47,861 bases of DNA from Gemmatimonadota bacterium (GCA_024638325.1 JAHEKM010000006.1:1-47861), one strand, 5' to 3'; shown: positions 1 through 8,241, counted from the stretch's first letter. Program-made: numbers and translations. The notes: generated by a model not told the origin, from the sequence alone.

Positions 1-63
1 AACTCCGATCCCGACGGAGAGCGCCAGGAACAGCGAGGCTGAGTGGTGATGGGTTTCGGCCAT
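1..63 (-). CDS. Possible start of a small membrane protein (partial)
   Basis: A minus-strand frame opens at ATG 63 and reads MAETHHHSASLFLALSVGIG to the window edge. The start is polar and His-rich, followed by a hydrophobic stretch, as in the first membrane segment of a small inner-membrane protein. It overlaps the open NHL frame by 63 bases, more than normal here, so either this start is false or the NHL frame is shifted near base 110. No clear ribosome binding site precedes it. Only 21 codons are visible, so no family can be named. Confidence 0.25.
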   Translation of the reverse strand, partial: MAETHHHSASLFLALSVGIGV

Positions 64-1142
64 ACGCCTGGTGGATACCGTACCCCGGACTTCATGGTCG
101 ACCTCACCATGGCCCCGCCGCTGGAGACGACGGCGCCGTAGACGTTGCCGAGGGCGTCCACGGCCACCCCCTCCGGATTCGACCCGCTCGGGTACGCATC
201 GACTTCGCCCAGGATCAGGTGATCGACGATGCCGTCGCGGAGGCTGCCGACCCGGATGCCGGGTGTCCAACCGGGGTTACGGACCTCGTCGAAGGCGGAC
301 TCCGAGTCGGCGACGTAGATCAGGTCGTCGTCCGTGATGTAGATCCCGCTCGGACGGCTGAACTGCTTCAGCTCGCCGATGTACGTGCCGTCCAGCTCGA
401 AGATCTGTAGCCGATTGTTGCCGCGGTCACCGACGATGAGTCGGTTTTGCGAGTCGATGTCGACGGCGTGGGGCGTGCGCATCTGGCCGGCGCCCATGCC
501 CCATCCGCCCCAATGCGTGACGTAGTTGCCGTGACGGTCGAACTTGACGATGCGCGCCACGGTCTCGGGACCTGCGTCACCGTTCTGGCCGCTGTGGCCA
601 TCGCCGACGTAGATGTTGCCGGCCAGGTCGGTCACCACGTCGCACGGCGTCTCGAGGAGGTGGTCGGTGCCGTCCCCGCCGACACCAGGTTGGCCGAGCG
701 TCAGCAGTACGTCGCCCGTAGGACTGAACTTGATGACCACGTGGCCGCGCCCGTCGCGGCCCTGGGCGTCCGTCACCCAGACGTTGCCCTCGCGATCGAC
801 GTGGATGCCGTGGGGAAAGAGGAAGATGCCCGCACCGAAGCTCTGCACGACCCGGCCGGTCGGGTCGATCTTCACGATCGGGTCCAGGTCGGAATCCGCG
901 CACGAATTGGCGCCACAGCGGTCTATGGCCCACAGATGCACGCCATCGGGGTCGATGTCGACGCCCGCGGTGGAGCCCCATTCCCGACCGTCCGGTAGGT
1001 CGCCCCATTCGGCGCTCTCGTAGGGATTCGGCAAGTCGTTGAGTGGCTTGGGGATCTGGGCGTCCGCCGGCGATGCGGAGGCGAACGCGCCGCCCGCCAG
1101 GACGACGGCCAAGATCGTGCCCACCGCACGTGCTGCCTTCAT
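1..1142 (-). CDS. Exported NHL-repeat beta-propeller protein, PAL-like (partial)
   Basis: Starts at ATG 1142 behind a GGAGG-like site and stays open for 380 codons to the left edge. Residues 1-28 form a signal peptide ending ADA-Q. NHL blades follow, with motifs such as FPHGIHVDREGNVWVTDA, DLAGNIYVGDG and GDRGNNRLQIFE. The blade spacing and GNxxxTHWGGWG segment resemble the peptidyl-alpha-hydroxyglycine amidating lyase branch, so a periplasmic ligand-binding or lyase-like propeller is likely; the substrate is unknown. Propeller similarity ends near base 110 (NVYGAVVSSGG). The remaining about 35 codons look non-propeller, and another plausible start (MAETHHH) lies in a second frame at 63, so the true end may be near base 104 with a frameshift. 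Divergent from the quinoprotein gene across about 200 bases. Confidence 0.8.
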   Translation of the reverse strand, partial: MKAARAVGTILAVVLAGGAFASASPADAQIPKPLNDLPNPYESAEWGDLPDGREWGSTAGVDIDPDGVHLWAIDRCGANSCADSDLDPIVKIDPTGRVVQSFGAGIFLFPHGIHVDREGNVWVTDAQGRDGRGHVVIKFSPTGDVLLTLGQPGVGGDGTDHLLETPCDVVTDLAGNIYVGDGHSGQNGDAGPETVARIVKFDRHGNYVTHWGGWGMGAGQMRTPHAVDIDSQNRLIVGDRGNNRLQIFELDGTYIGELKQFSRPSGIYITDDDLIYVADSESAFDEVRNPGWTPGIRVGSLRDGIVDHLILGEVDAYPSGSNPEGVAVDALGNVYGAVVSSGGAMVRSTMKSGVRYPPGVWPKPITTQPRCSWRSPSGSE

Positions 1143-1342
1143 CTCGCCTCCTCGATTCATCGGTCTATGGAACCATGGACCCCAGCGAACGGGGCCGGTT
1201 AGGAGTCGTGAGAGTACGGCGGGATGCGCAACGCTGGCAACGTCCCTCTTGTCGGGACAGACGCCGGCCCGTAGCCTTTCCCCCCACTATACCTGGCGGC
1301 GGCCCTCTCGCGGGGCCGAAACCCCGGAGAGGACAGAGGATT

Positions 1343-3430
1343 ATGCAGAAACAGAGTCGGTTCGCCCGGCAGCTATTCGTCATCGCGCTGGGAGTTCTGA
1401 TCGGCGCGCCGGCGATGCTGTCGGCACAGGGCCCTGGCGTGGAGAACGGCCAGTGGACCTATCTGGGCGGAGACGCCTGGCACACCCGCTACACGCCGGC
1501 CAATGAGATCACGGCCGACAACTTCGACGAGCTCACCATGCTGTGGCGCTTCAACGCCGGAGGCTTCGGACCCTCGACGCCCCGTGCGACGCCTTCGTAC
1601 GTCGATGGCAAGCTGATCACGGTTACCGGCGAGCGCCGTCATGTGATCGCGCTCGATCCGACGACGGGCGAGCTGCTGTGGAGCTTCACGGAGCCGAACA
1701 CGCACCGCTACGAGTACTCCATGCGGAAGGGCTACGGGAAGGGCGTCGGTTACGCCGAGGTCCCCGGCCGCGGTGGCGTCGTCTTCATCGCCAGCCCAGG
1801 CTTCTTCCTGTGGGCGCTCGACGCCGACACGGGTCAGCCGCTCGAGGATTGGGGTGAGCCGATCGATATTCCCGGGTTCAGCCAGACGGGTGGCGTCGAC
1901 TTGGTCGCCGACCTCATCGAGGGTTGGGGTCCGTGGGAGAACTGGGACGGGGAGTACGATCCGTACCAGGGCATTCCTCTGGAGCTCGGCTACATCACAG
2001 CCTCTTCGCCGCCCATCGTGGTGAACGGCACCGTGATCGTGAACAACTCGGCGGAGCAGGGCTACCTGCAGACGCGCATCGAGAACGTGCCGGGCGACAT
2101 CCTCGCCTACGACGCGGCCACGGGCGACTTCAAGTGGAAGTTCCACGTGATTCCGCGGCCAGGCGAGTTCGGTCACGACACGTGGGAGAACGACGCTTGG
2201 GAGTGGACGGGCGACGTGAGCTCGTGGGCGCCGATGGCGGCCGATCCGGAGCTCGGACTCGTCTACATCGTCACGAACGGTGTGACCATCGACTACTACG
2301 GCGGTCACCACCCGGGCGACAACCTGTTCAGCACAAGCGTCATCGCGCTCGACGCAGAGACAGGTGAGCGCCGCTGGCACTACCAGCTGGTGCACCATGA
2401 TATCTGGAACTACGACACGCCGACGGCTCCGGTCCTCTTGGACGTGAACGTCGACGGTCGTGAGGTGAAGGGTCTGTACCAGGCGACCAAGCAGGTCTTC
2501 CTGTACGCGCTCGACCGCGAGACGGGCGAGCCCATCTGGCCCATCGAGGAGCGGCCGGTCCCGCAGTCGACCGTGCCCGGCGAGCAGCTCTCGCCGACGC
2601 AGCCGTTCCCGACGCTCCCGGCGGCGTACGACCTCCAGGGTCGTCAGCCGGAGCACCTCATCGACTACACGCCCGAGATTCGTCAGCGGGCTTTCCAGCT
2701 GGCCGACGAGGCCGGTGTCTGGTCGGCACTCTTCGAGCCGATCCGGACCATGGACGATCCGCGTGGCGCCACCTGGATGTGCCCGGGTGACGGCGGTGGA
2801 TCGAACATCCCCGGGCCGACGGTAGCGGATCCGGTCAGCGGCGTCGTCTTCGTGACCTCGACGGGCAACTGCTCGCCGAACACGGTGATGCCGGCCACCG
2901 AGTCGCCGCTCGATAGCCCGAGTCAGTCGGGCGTCACGTACTCGCAGTTCTCTGCGGGACAGGGCGGCGCTCGTCCGCGCTTCCCGACGCTCGAAGGTCT
3001 CGACATCTGGAAAGGACCCTCGGGTCGCATCACGGCGATCGACATGAACACGGGCGAGCACCTCTGGGTGATCCCCAGCGCCGACACGCCGGCCAATGAT
3101 CAGGAAATGATGCGGAACCATCCGCTGCTGCGTGATCTCCCGAACCTGGACGAGATCATCGAGGAGCGAGGACGTTCGTACCTGGCGCCCATGACGGTGA
3201 CGCCGAATATGCTGCTCGCCGCGAGCATGAACGCGGACGGTGAGCCGGTCCTGCGCGGCATCGACAAGATGACGGGCGAGATCATCGGCGAGGCCGAGAT
3301 TCCGGGCCTCAGCCGCTATGGAATGTCGAGCTGGGAGCACAACGGACATCAGTACATCATCATCCAGCTGCAGGACGGCATCGCGGCCTACGGGCTGCCG
3401 GCCGCCGTCCCGGCGTCGAGCGGCTACTAG
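1343..3430 (+). CDS. PQQ-type quinoprotein dehydrogenase, exported
   Basis: A 695-residue protein starting at ATG 1343, just behind GGAGAGGA; the frame is open 100 codons further upstream, but that part has no signal peptide or homology. Residues 1-28 are a signal peptide (MLSAQ cleavage). The body is an eight-bladed PQQ propeller with repeated tryptophan-docking motifs (GELLWSF, GDFKWKF, GERRWHY, GEPIWPI, GEHLWVI). The HHDIWNYDTPTAPVLLDV segment carries the Asp used as base, and TKQVFLYALDRETG is typical of the glucose/quinate dehydrogenase branch. No cytochrome c CxxCH domain and no adjacent-Cys ring of methanol dehydrogenases is seen, so electrons must leave through a separate carrier. Periplasmic alcohol or sugar oxidation is the family role; the substrate cannot be read from sequence. 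Confidence 0.88.
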   Translation: MQKQSRFARQLFVIALGVLIGAPAMLSAQGPGVENGQWTYLGGDAWHTRYTPANEITADNFDELTMLWRFNAGGFGPSTPRATPSYVDGKLITVTGERRHVIALDPTTGELLWSFTEPNTHRYEYSMRKGYGKGVGYAEVPGRGGVVFIASPGFFLWALDADTGQPLEDWGEPIDIPGFSQTGGVDLVADLIEGWGPWENWDGEYDPYQGIPLELGYITASSPPIVVNGTVIVNNSAEQGYLQTRIENVPGDILAYDAATGDFKWKFHVIPRPGEFGHDTWENDAWEWTGDVSSWAPMAADPELGLVYIVTNGVTIDYYGGHHPGDNLFSTSVIALDAETGERRWHYQLVHHDIWNYDTPTAPVLLDVNVDGREVKGLYQATKQVFLYALDRETGEPIWPIEERPVPQSTVPGEQLSPTQPFPTLPAAYDLQGRQPEHLIDYTPEIRQRAFQLADEAGVWSALFEPIRTMDDPRGATWMCPGDGGGSNIPGPTVADPVSGVVFVTSTGNCSPNTVMPATESPLDSPSQSGVTYSQFSAGQGGARPRFPTLEGLDIWKGPSGRITAIDMNTGEHLWVIPSADTPANDQEMMRNHPLLRDLPNLDEIIEERGRSYLAPMTVTPNMLLAASMNADGEPVLRGIDKMTGEIIGEAEIPGLSRYGMSSWEHNGHQYIIIQLQDGIAAYGLPAAVPASSGY

Positions 3431-3464
3431 GCGGTTGCTCTAGCCGGACTCCGCTTCGGCGGAC

Positions 3465-3505
3465 GAAGAGGCCCTCGGGGAGAGCGACTCCCCGGGGGCT
3501 TCTTC
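3465..3505. terminator. Hairpin terminator after the quinoprotein gene
   Basis: An 18-base arm at 3465-3482 pairs with 3488-3505 around a 5-base loop. The pairing is nearly complete, with a G-U or mismatch at two places. It lies between the stop of the quinoprotein (3430) and the stop of the converging ArsR gene (3526), so it can serve both strands. No T tract follows on either side, so this is a strong hairpin rather than a textbook intrinsic terminator. Confidence 0.55.
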
Positions 3506-3525
3506 ACGTCCAGTTGGTCCGGGGG

Positions 3526-3846
3526 CTACTCCTCGACCTGCCGTCGAAGCCGCTCGAGTGCCCGGTCCCAGCCGGCCGAGATCGCGTCCAGATCATGTCG
3601 GGCTCGTGCCAGCGGCTCGGCGTCGAGCTCGAACAAGCGCTCCCGTCCGTCGCGCCGATCGTTGACGAGTCCGGCGTGTGCGAGCACGTCGAGGTGCTTG
3701 GTCACGGCCTGCCGTGTCACGCCGGAGCCCTGCGTGAGCGTCTGGATGGAGAGTGGCCCCTCCGATGCGAGTCGCTTCAGCATCCACATCCTCCGCTCGT
3801 CGCCCAGCGCGGCGAAGACCGTCGGTGCCCGACCTGGTCGGCTCAC
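3526..3846 (-). CDS. ArsR-family winged-helix repressor
   Basis: A 106-residue protein with a GTG start at 3846 sharing one base with the TAG stop of the upstream SRPBCC gene (TAGTG). The fold is a single winged helix: FAALGDERRMWMLKRLASEG (helices 1-2), then the recognition region SGVTRQAVTKHLDVLAHAGL, and a wing with RRDGRERLFELD. The last 25 residues form a helix likely used for dimerization. No Cys-based metal site is visible, so it is not an arsenic-sensing type; it matches the ArsR members routinely paired with AHSA1/SRPBCC proteins. The perfect inverted repeat at 4303-4326 is its probable operator, making the pair self-regulated (inference). Confidence 0.88.
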   Translation of the reverse strand: MSRPGRAPTVFAALGDERRMWMLKRLASEGPLSIQTLTQGSGVTRQAVTKHLDVLAHAGLVNDRRDGRERLFELDAEPLARARHDLDAISAGWDRALERLRRQVEE

Positions 3847-4304
3847 TAGGCTTCCCCCTCCACGTGGGTACTGATCCGCTGAGCCTGGATCTCCCAGCCC
3901 CCGGCGTTCCGTTCACGGGCCGCCCGACCGTCGGGCAAGGCATCGAAGCCGGACTCGGCGATGCGGAGAAGCGTGCCGTCCGCGGCGTCCTCCAGGTCGA
4001 AGGTCACCAGCGTGGTGGGCTCGTCGGCGAAGTCGCCATCGGGGTCCACCTCGTGCTGATGCCATCTGAAGGACAGATGGTGCTCGGGCTCCACGCGCTC
4101 GACATACACGACGAACGGGACACCGTCCCACTCCGCGCCGGGCTCCGTGATGGCTGCACGCACCCACCTCCCAACCTCGAAGGCGCCCTCGAAGCGACAG
4201 TGGAACCAGGTCCCGAACTCCTTCGAGTCTGCGATCGCGGCCCACACTCGCGACCGAGGAGCCCGAATGACGACTTCCTTCTCGATGCGATCCGAATCCG
4301 ACAT
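3846..4304 (-). CDS. SRPBCC/AHSA1-domain protein
   Basis: A 152-residue protein starting at ATG 4304 (MSDSDRIEKEVVIRAPRSRV); AGGAGG lies 6 bases upstream inside an inverted repeat. The frame extends 17 codons further, but that part has no fitting ribosome site. It is one AHSA1-type START-like domain: the EKEVVIRAPRSRVWAAIAD opening, WFHCRFEGAFEVG, and the LSFRWHQHEVD strand. These cavity-forming proteins bind hydrophobic ligands or chaperones; no ligand is known here. It is first in a two-gene unit with the ArsR gene, a widespread arrangement in which the regulator controls its own pair. Confidence 0.85.
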   Translation of the reverse strand: MSDSDRIEKEVVIRAPRSRVWAAIADSKEFGTWFHCRFEGAFEVGRWVRAAITEPGAEWDGVPFVVYVERVEPEHHLSFRWHQHEVDPDGDFADEPTTLVTFDLEDAADGTLLRIAESGFDALPDGRAARERNAGGWEIQAQRISTHVEGEA

Positions 4305-4326
4305 ATGCAACCTCCTGGTTGCATAT
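4303..4326. promoter_or_regulatory. Perfect 10-bp inverted repeat, likely ArsR operator
   Basis: The arms ATATGCAACC (4303-4312) and GGTTGCATAT (4317-4326) are exact reverse complements separated by TCCT. Read on the minus strand, the spacer and second arm supply AGGAGG, and the repeat ends within the ATG of the SRPBCC gene. Protein bound here would cover the ribosome-binding region and sit just downstream of, or over, the promoter. Such palindromes are the usual DNA target of ArsR dimers; the assignment to this ArsR is inference from position. Confidence 0.65.
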
Positions 4327-4386
4327 ACTCTATGCCGGCTGGAGTCGACAGGCAAGCGAGGGAGGATCGTGCGGTCGGGTGTCCGG

Positions 4387-5856
4387 CTACGGTACCGAGG
4401 GGGTCGGCTCGATCTGGTGTCGCTCGAGCTCGTTCAACCCATCGATGATCTTCGCGTACGCCCGCGTGATCTGCTCCAGCCCGACCGCGGGAATCCACTC
4501 GGGCGTGTCCTGCTCGGTGTGCTTGATCTCGGGCGACGTGATGACCTGCATCGATGGCACCAGGCGGGCCATCCGACTCATTTCGCCGGACGCGCCGTTC
4601 TCCATGTCTCCGGTCACACCCACGTTGAAGCGGTTGAACGCGTCGAGAACGACATCCAGGACGGCGGGGCTGGAGTTGAGCCACCAGCGCATGGGCGACA
4701 CCGCGTTCATGAGGCGGAGCCGGGGTCCCCAGTACTTCGTGCGTGCGACCGCGACGTGCTCGAGGTTGATGGCGAAGACGGTGTTGGCGAGCCTCGTCTC
4801 CGGGTCGTCCGACAGCTGCCGGGTGCCGGGGCCACCGTGGTGCCCCACCGACCCCAAGAACCTGATCGTCCTCGGCCGCTCGCTTTCGGGGATCTTCGCG
4901 AAATGGTCGACGAGACCGATCATGACGGCGAGGCCGGAGCCGTTGTCCAAGGCCGCCTGGAAGTACCCGTCCATATGCGCGATGACGAGGATCTCCTCGT
5001 CGCTCCGACCCGGCAGCGTGCCCCAGACACTGGCCGCTGTCTGGCCTGTGAGCTCCTCGCTCTGCATTTCGAGCCGGACCGTCACGCGTTGGCCCTCGCC
5101 GAGCATGTCGCGCAGGCGGACGCCGTCTTCGTAGCCTAGGTTGAAGCCCGGACGTGCGGCGGTCCGTTGCCACACGGCGAAGTTGTCGGAGATGCCGTAC
5201 ACGATGCCCACGGCGGCCGCGCCCCTGTCGTAGGCACGCTGGACTGATCCCTCGATCTGGATGGTATGGCGGAGCGTGCCCGGGAGGGGCACGTCCTGGA
5301 TGAGGACGGCCTTGCCGGCCACGTCGCGTCCGAGGTAGTCGGCGTCACTGCCGCCGCCGACCCAGACCAAGTCGTACTCGAGTCCACCGGGCGGCGTCGA
5401 CTCCATGCCCTGGGGCGGGCGCGCGGACTCGAGGCTGAAGGTCGGCCCCCCGGCCGTGAACGAGATGCTCCAGCTCGACGGGTTCCAGACCGGACTCACC
5501 TCGAACTCCTCGTGGTGGACGTCCTCGAGACCGTACTGGCGGAAGTAGCGCTCGACCCAGGCCTGCGTCTGCTCGTGCCCCCAGGTCCCTACGTTACGTC
5601 CCCAGAACAGGTTGCCCCGGTCGCGATCGGCTAGCGAGATCGCGTCGATCTCCATGAGCCAGCTCTTGAGCCGGTCGGCCTGGATGTCTCCGTAGCGACC
5701 GTCCTCCGGACGCAGCGGGATGTGGATGAAGGCGTCGTCCCGAAGGTGGCCGTCGCCATCGAGCAACGGCTGGCCGAGGGGGTTGTCCTGTGCGGAGGCC
5801 GGGGAGACGAAGAGCAGCAGTGTAGCCGCGCCCAGTGTCGTCGCACGTATCTTCAT
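4387..5856 (-). CDS. Exported M28-type metallopeptidase with PA insert, altered active site
   Basis: A 489-residue protein, ATG 5856 behind GGGAGG, with a signal peptide ending near residue 22 (SPASAQ). An M28 aminopeptidase fold is interrupted by a protease-associated (PA) domain at about residues 140-260 (GKAVLIQDVPLPG, RGAAAVGIVYG). Metal-site motifs are AHMDGYF, ALDNGSGLAV, INLEHV and IKHTEQDTP. Where M28 enzymes normally have the Glu-Glu pair (catalytic base plus zinc ligand), this reads SVGHHGGPG, and the usual Asp of NLD is Glu. It may use altered metal coordination, have another activity, or be inactive. It lies about 80 bases downstream of the ArsR/SRPBCC start on the same strand. 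Confidence 0.82.
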   Translation of the reverse strand: MKIRATTLGAATLLLFVSPASAQDNPLGQPLLDGDGHLRDDAFIHIPLRPEDGRYGDIQADRLKSWLMEIDAISLADRDRGNLFWGRNVGTWGHEQTQAWVERYFRQYGLEDVHHEEFEVSPVWNPSSWSISFTAGGPTFSLESARPPQGMESTPPGGLEYDLVWVGGGSDADYLGRDVAGKAVLIQDVPLPGTLRHTIQIEGSVQRAYDRGAAAVGIVYGISDNFAVWQRTAARPGFNLGYEDGVRLRDMLGEGQRVTVRLEMQSEELTGQTAASVWGTLPGRSDEEILVIAHMDGYFQAALDNGSGLAVMIGLVDHFAKIPESERPRTIRFLGSVGHHGGPGTRQLSDDPETRLANTVFAINLEHVAVARTKYWGPRLRLMNAVSPMRWWLNSSPAVLDVVLDAFNRFNVGVTGDMENGASGEMSRMARLVPSMQVITSPEIKHTEQDTPEWIPAVGLEQITRAYAKIIDGLNELERHQIEPTPSVP

Positions 5857-5954
5857 GGGTCCGCCTCCCTTGATCGACCATCACCTCGGCTAGCCAAGAG
5901 AGAGCGGCCGGAAGCCGTGGGCAAGATCGTCGCGCGGTCCAGCAGGCCGCCGCT

Positions 5955-7580
5955 TCAGGTCGCCGACGTCTGCCTAGCTGTCACTCGCCGGTCCGCACGC
6001 CGGAGCTTCTCGCCGAGCCCGCGGGCCATGTTCCGGTAGACCACGGTTCCGATGTCCGGTCGACGGCGCACCAGGGCCTCCATGCGGTCCCGAGTCAGCA
6101 CTCCGACCTCCATGTCGATCTCCGCGACGGCGCTCGCCGACCGGGCAGTGTCGCTCAGGAACGATACCTCACCCAGGGTCTCGCCCGCGCCCACGGCGCC
6201 GATCCGCTCGCCATCGATCGAGACGCCGGCCCGCCCACTCACGACCAAGACCATGCGATCCGGCGGGCCGCCCTGAGCGAAGATCACGCGGCCCGCTTCG
6301 ATTGCGTCCGTGCTGAACTCACCCAGGAGTCGGGCCGTCTGCTCCGCGCTCAACCCTCGGCACAGATCGAGCCGCCCCATGGCTCGCGCGAGTCTGGGGA
6401 GGACCTGTCGGGCGGCGAACGTGTCGAGCACATCGAGACCCACCGAGAGTGTGGGTTCGGGTGCGTCGAAGGTGAGATCCTGAAGGGGACCTCGGAGGCG
6501 CATCATCTTCACCACGTCGAGTCGCTCCACCTCGTGAAAGGCGAGGGCGGGCACGTAGGCCGCAGGGAGGTACTCCATTCCCAGCAGGGTCCGCTGCATG
6601 CGGGGCGCGTATGCGCTCACGTCCACCTCGACGATCTCGGTGCCCTCGGCCTCGCAGCGCTCCTCGAGCGCCTCGAAGAGCTGGTGGATGGCGTCCTCCT
6701 CGGCGTGGATCACCTCGAAGACCCGAGCGGTACGTTCGATGTCGTCCCGGCTGTAGCCCAATGCTCCTACAATGCGCCCCTCGTCTTTGGCCACGATGTA
6801 GTGGGCGTGGGACGCCGCCAGCTTGTACAGGCCATAATGCAGCCGTTGGGGCCCGAAGATCTCCCGGTGGCGGATCCTGCCCCTTTCGATGCGCAGGAGC
6901 GAGGTGTAGGCCTCGTCCTCGAGTTCCGCGATTGCGTACGTAGACCCGGCGGGGTAGGGCGCGGCGTCTTCGTCCACGACCGCATCAGGCTCGAGACCGA
7001 CTGCACTGAGCGCTCGCTCGGCGAGTCGATGAGCTTCAGGCACGATGCGTGGGTGGTTCCGCCGTAGCGACAGCGCGTTGCCGAAGTGCTTCACGAGATA
7101 GGCCCCGTGCTCGCGAGTGTCGCCGAAGACCAGCTTCTGGGGCAGGGCTCCGACCGGCACGAAGCCGTGCCGCTGCGAGATCCTCGGCGAGTGCTGGTTG
7201 CAGACCCGCACCTCGGCGAAGCCGATGTGCAGCCGACCGTCCAGGCGGGCTAGCCTTTCCTTCATGAGGCGTGTACCGATGCGCCGACCCCGGAAGTCGG
7301 GGTGGACGACCAGCCTGCCGAATTCACCCACGAGATCCGAATACGCACCCTTCGTGAAGAGCACGGAGGCGGCGCCGACGATTCGTCCCGTGCCCGCCTC
7401 TTCGGCCACCAGCATGAGCGTGTCGTGGCCGTGGACCATGCGCTTGACCTCCTGCTCGTCGTAGAAGCGCGGGTGCACGTATCCCGTGCCATAGACGATG
7501 CGGTAGAGCTCGGTAATGCGAGGTGCGTCTGTATCCACGGCCTCACGAACGCGAACGGATTCACCAGCCGGCGACGGCAT
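5955..7580 (-). CDS. GNAT-GNAT-cyclic nucleotide-binding fusion protein
   Basis: A 541-residue protein starting at ATG 7580 (MPSPAGESVRVREAVD), 8 bases after the stop of the cytochrome gene; the frame is open further upstream inside that gene. Residues 8-175 form a GNAT domain with the acetyl-CoA loop VHPDFRGRRIGTRLMKERL and a HGFVPVG strand. Residues 195-400 look like a second, diverged GNAT-like half (YIVAKDEGRIVGALGYS, GMEYLPAAYVPALAF). Residues 415-525 are a cNMP-binding barrel with GETLGEVSFLSDTARSAS, keeping the Gly-Glu and the Arg that contact ribose and phosphate. It is probably an acetyltransferase gated by cAMP or cGMP, analogous to mycobacterial PatA but with the sensor at the C terminus and an extra GNAT half. 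The acceptor is unknown. Confidence 0.82.
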   Translation of the reverse strand: MPSPAGESVRVREAVDTDAPRITELYRIVYGTGYVHPRFYDEQEVKRMVHGHDTLMLVAEEAGTGRIVGAASVLFTKGAYSDLVGEFGRLVVHPDFRGRRIGTRLMKERLARLDGRLHIGFAEVRVCNQHSPRISQRHGFVPVGALPQKLVFGDTREHGAYLVKHFGNALSLRRNHPRIVPEAHRLAERALSAVGLEPDAVVDEDAAPYPAGSTYAIAELEDEAYTSLLRIERGRIRHREIFGPQRLHYGLYKLAASHAHYIVAKDEGRIVGALGYSRDDIERTARVFEVIHAEEDAIHQLFEALEERCEAEGTEIVEVDVSAYAPRMQRTLLGMEYLPAAYVPALAFHEVERLDVVKMMRLRGPLQDLTFDAPEPTLSVGLDVLDTFAARQVLPRLARAMGRLDLCRGLSAEQTARLLGEFSTDAIEAGRVIFAQGGPPDRMVLVVSGRAGVSIDGERIGAVGAGETLGEVSFLSDTARSASAVAEIDMEVGVLTRDRMEALVRRRPDIGTVVYRNMARGLGEKLRRADRRVTARQTSAT

Positions 7581-7588
7581 CGTGTCGC

Positions 7589-8107
7589 TCAGTAGGCGTG
7601 CGGATGCATGATGCCCTCGCTCGGCAGCGCGGGCTTGTACTCCTGGTGGCACCCCTCGCACGACATGATCAGACTGTCCCCTGCCGTGAGCACCCCGTTC
7701 AGGTCCCGGCGTACGGCTGCGTCGTACGCGGCGACACCTGCGTCGGCCAGGTCCTGAGAGTACGCCCGCCAGCCGTCCTGTTCGACCCAGTTGGCGTCCA
7801 TGGACCCGGTGCCCCCGAAGGTGATCGAGCTCCCCGCCGCAATGAGCTGAATCGCGTGGTGCTCCACCTCACGCCAGTCGGCGTCCGACACGGGCGCCAT
7901 GCCCTCCCGGCCGAGGTCCCAGAGGTTGTGCGCCGCGTGATCGACCAGCCCGACCATGACCGCATTGAGGCTTGTCTGGGGCTCGATCGTGGTGAGATCG
8001 ACTGCCATCCCGCCGCCTCCCGAAACAGGCTGTTGTTCACCGCCACATGCGTAGACCAGTAGAAGGCCAGCTCCGAGCGCGGTCGCAACCCTCCATGGCT
8101 TCATCAT
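7589..8107 (-). CDS. Cytochrome c'-like (class II) lipoprotein
   Basis: A 172-residue protein; two adjacent ATGs at 8107 and 8104 are possible, with GAAAGAGGGG upstream. A lipobox (LLLVYAC, Cys21) follows a short hydrophobic stretch, so the mature protein should be membrane-anchored outside the cytoplasm. The chain is helical with several His residues (DHAAHNLWDL, EHHAIQL). One heme attachment site, CEGCHQEY, lies near residue 150, close to the C terminus, as in cytochromes c' and related four-helix class II cytochromes. Possible roles are electron transfer or gas binding. It precedes the GNAT/cNMP fusion by 8 bases, so they are probably co-transcribed. Confidence 0.75.
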   Translation of the reverse strand: MMKPWRVATALGAGLLLVYACGGEQQPVSGGGGMAVDLTTIEPQTSLNAVMVGLVDHAAHNLWDLGREGMAPVSDADWREVEHHAIQLIAAGSSITFGGTGSMDANWVEQDGWRAYSQDLADAGVAAYDAAVRRDLNGVLTAGDSLIMSCEGCHQEYKPALPSEGIMHPHAY

Positions 8108-8241
8108 CGCGTCACCCCTCTTTCGGATGGAACGCCGCGAGCGCACCACGGCCTCCCGGGTGCGCCCGGCCAACCGAACGTTGTCTGAACCGCGAGCCAC
8201 CGTCTGTCGGGAGGGGGATGAACCTCAGGTAGGGAAGAGCC

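Noticed and set aside
1373-3349. A 658-codon open frame on the minus strand opposite the quinoprotein gene
   Set aside because: It is Arg/Val/His-rich and lacks any domain. It mirrors a strongly supported PQQ protein with clear motifs, so it is a GC-rich shadow frame.
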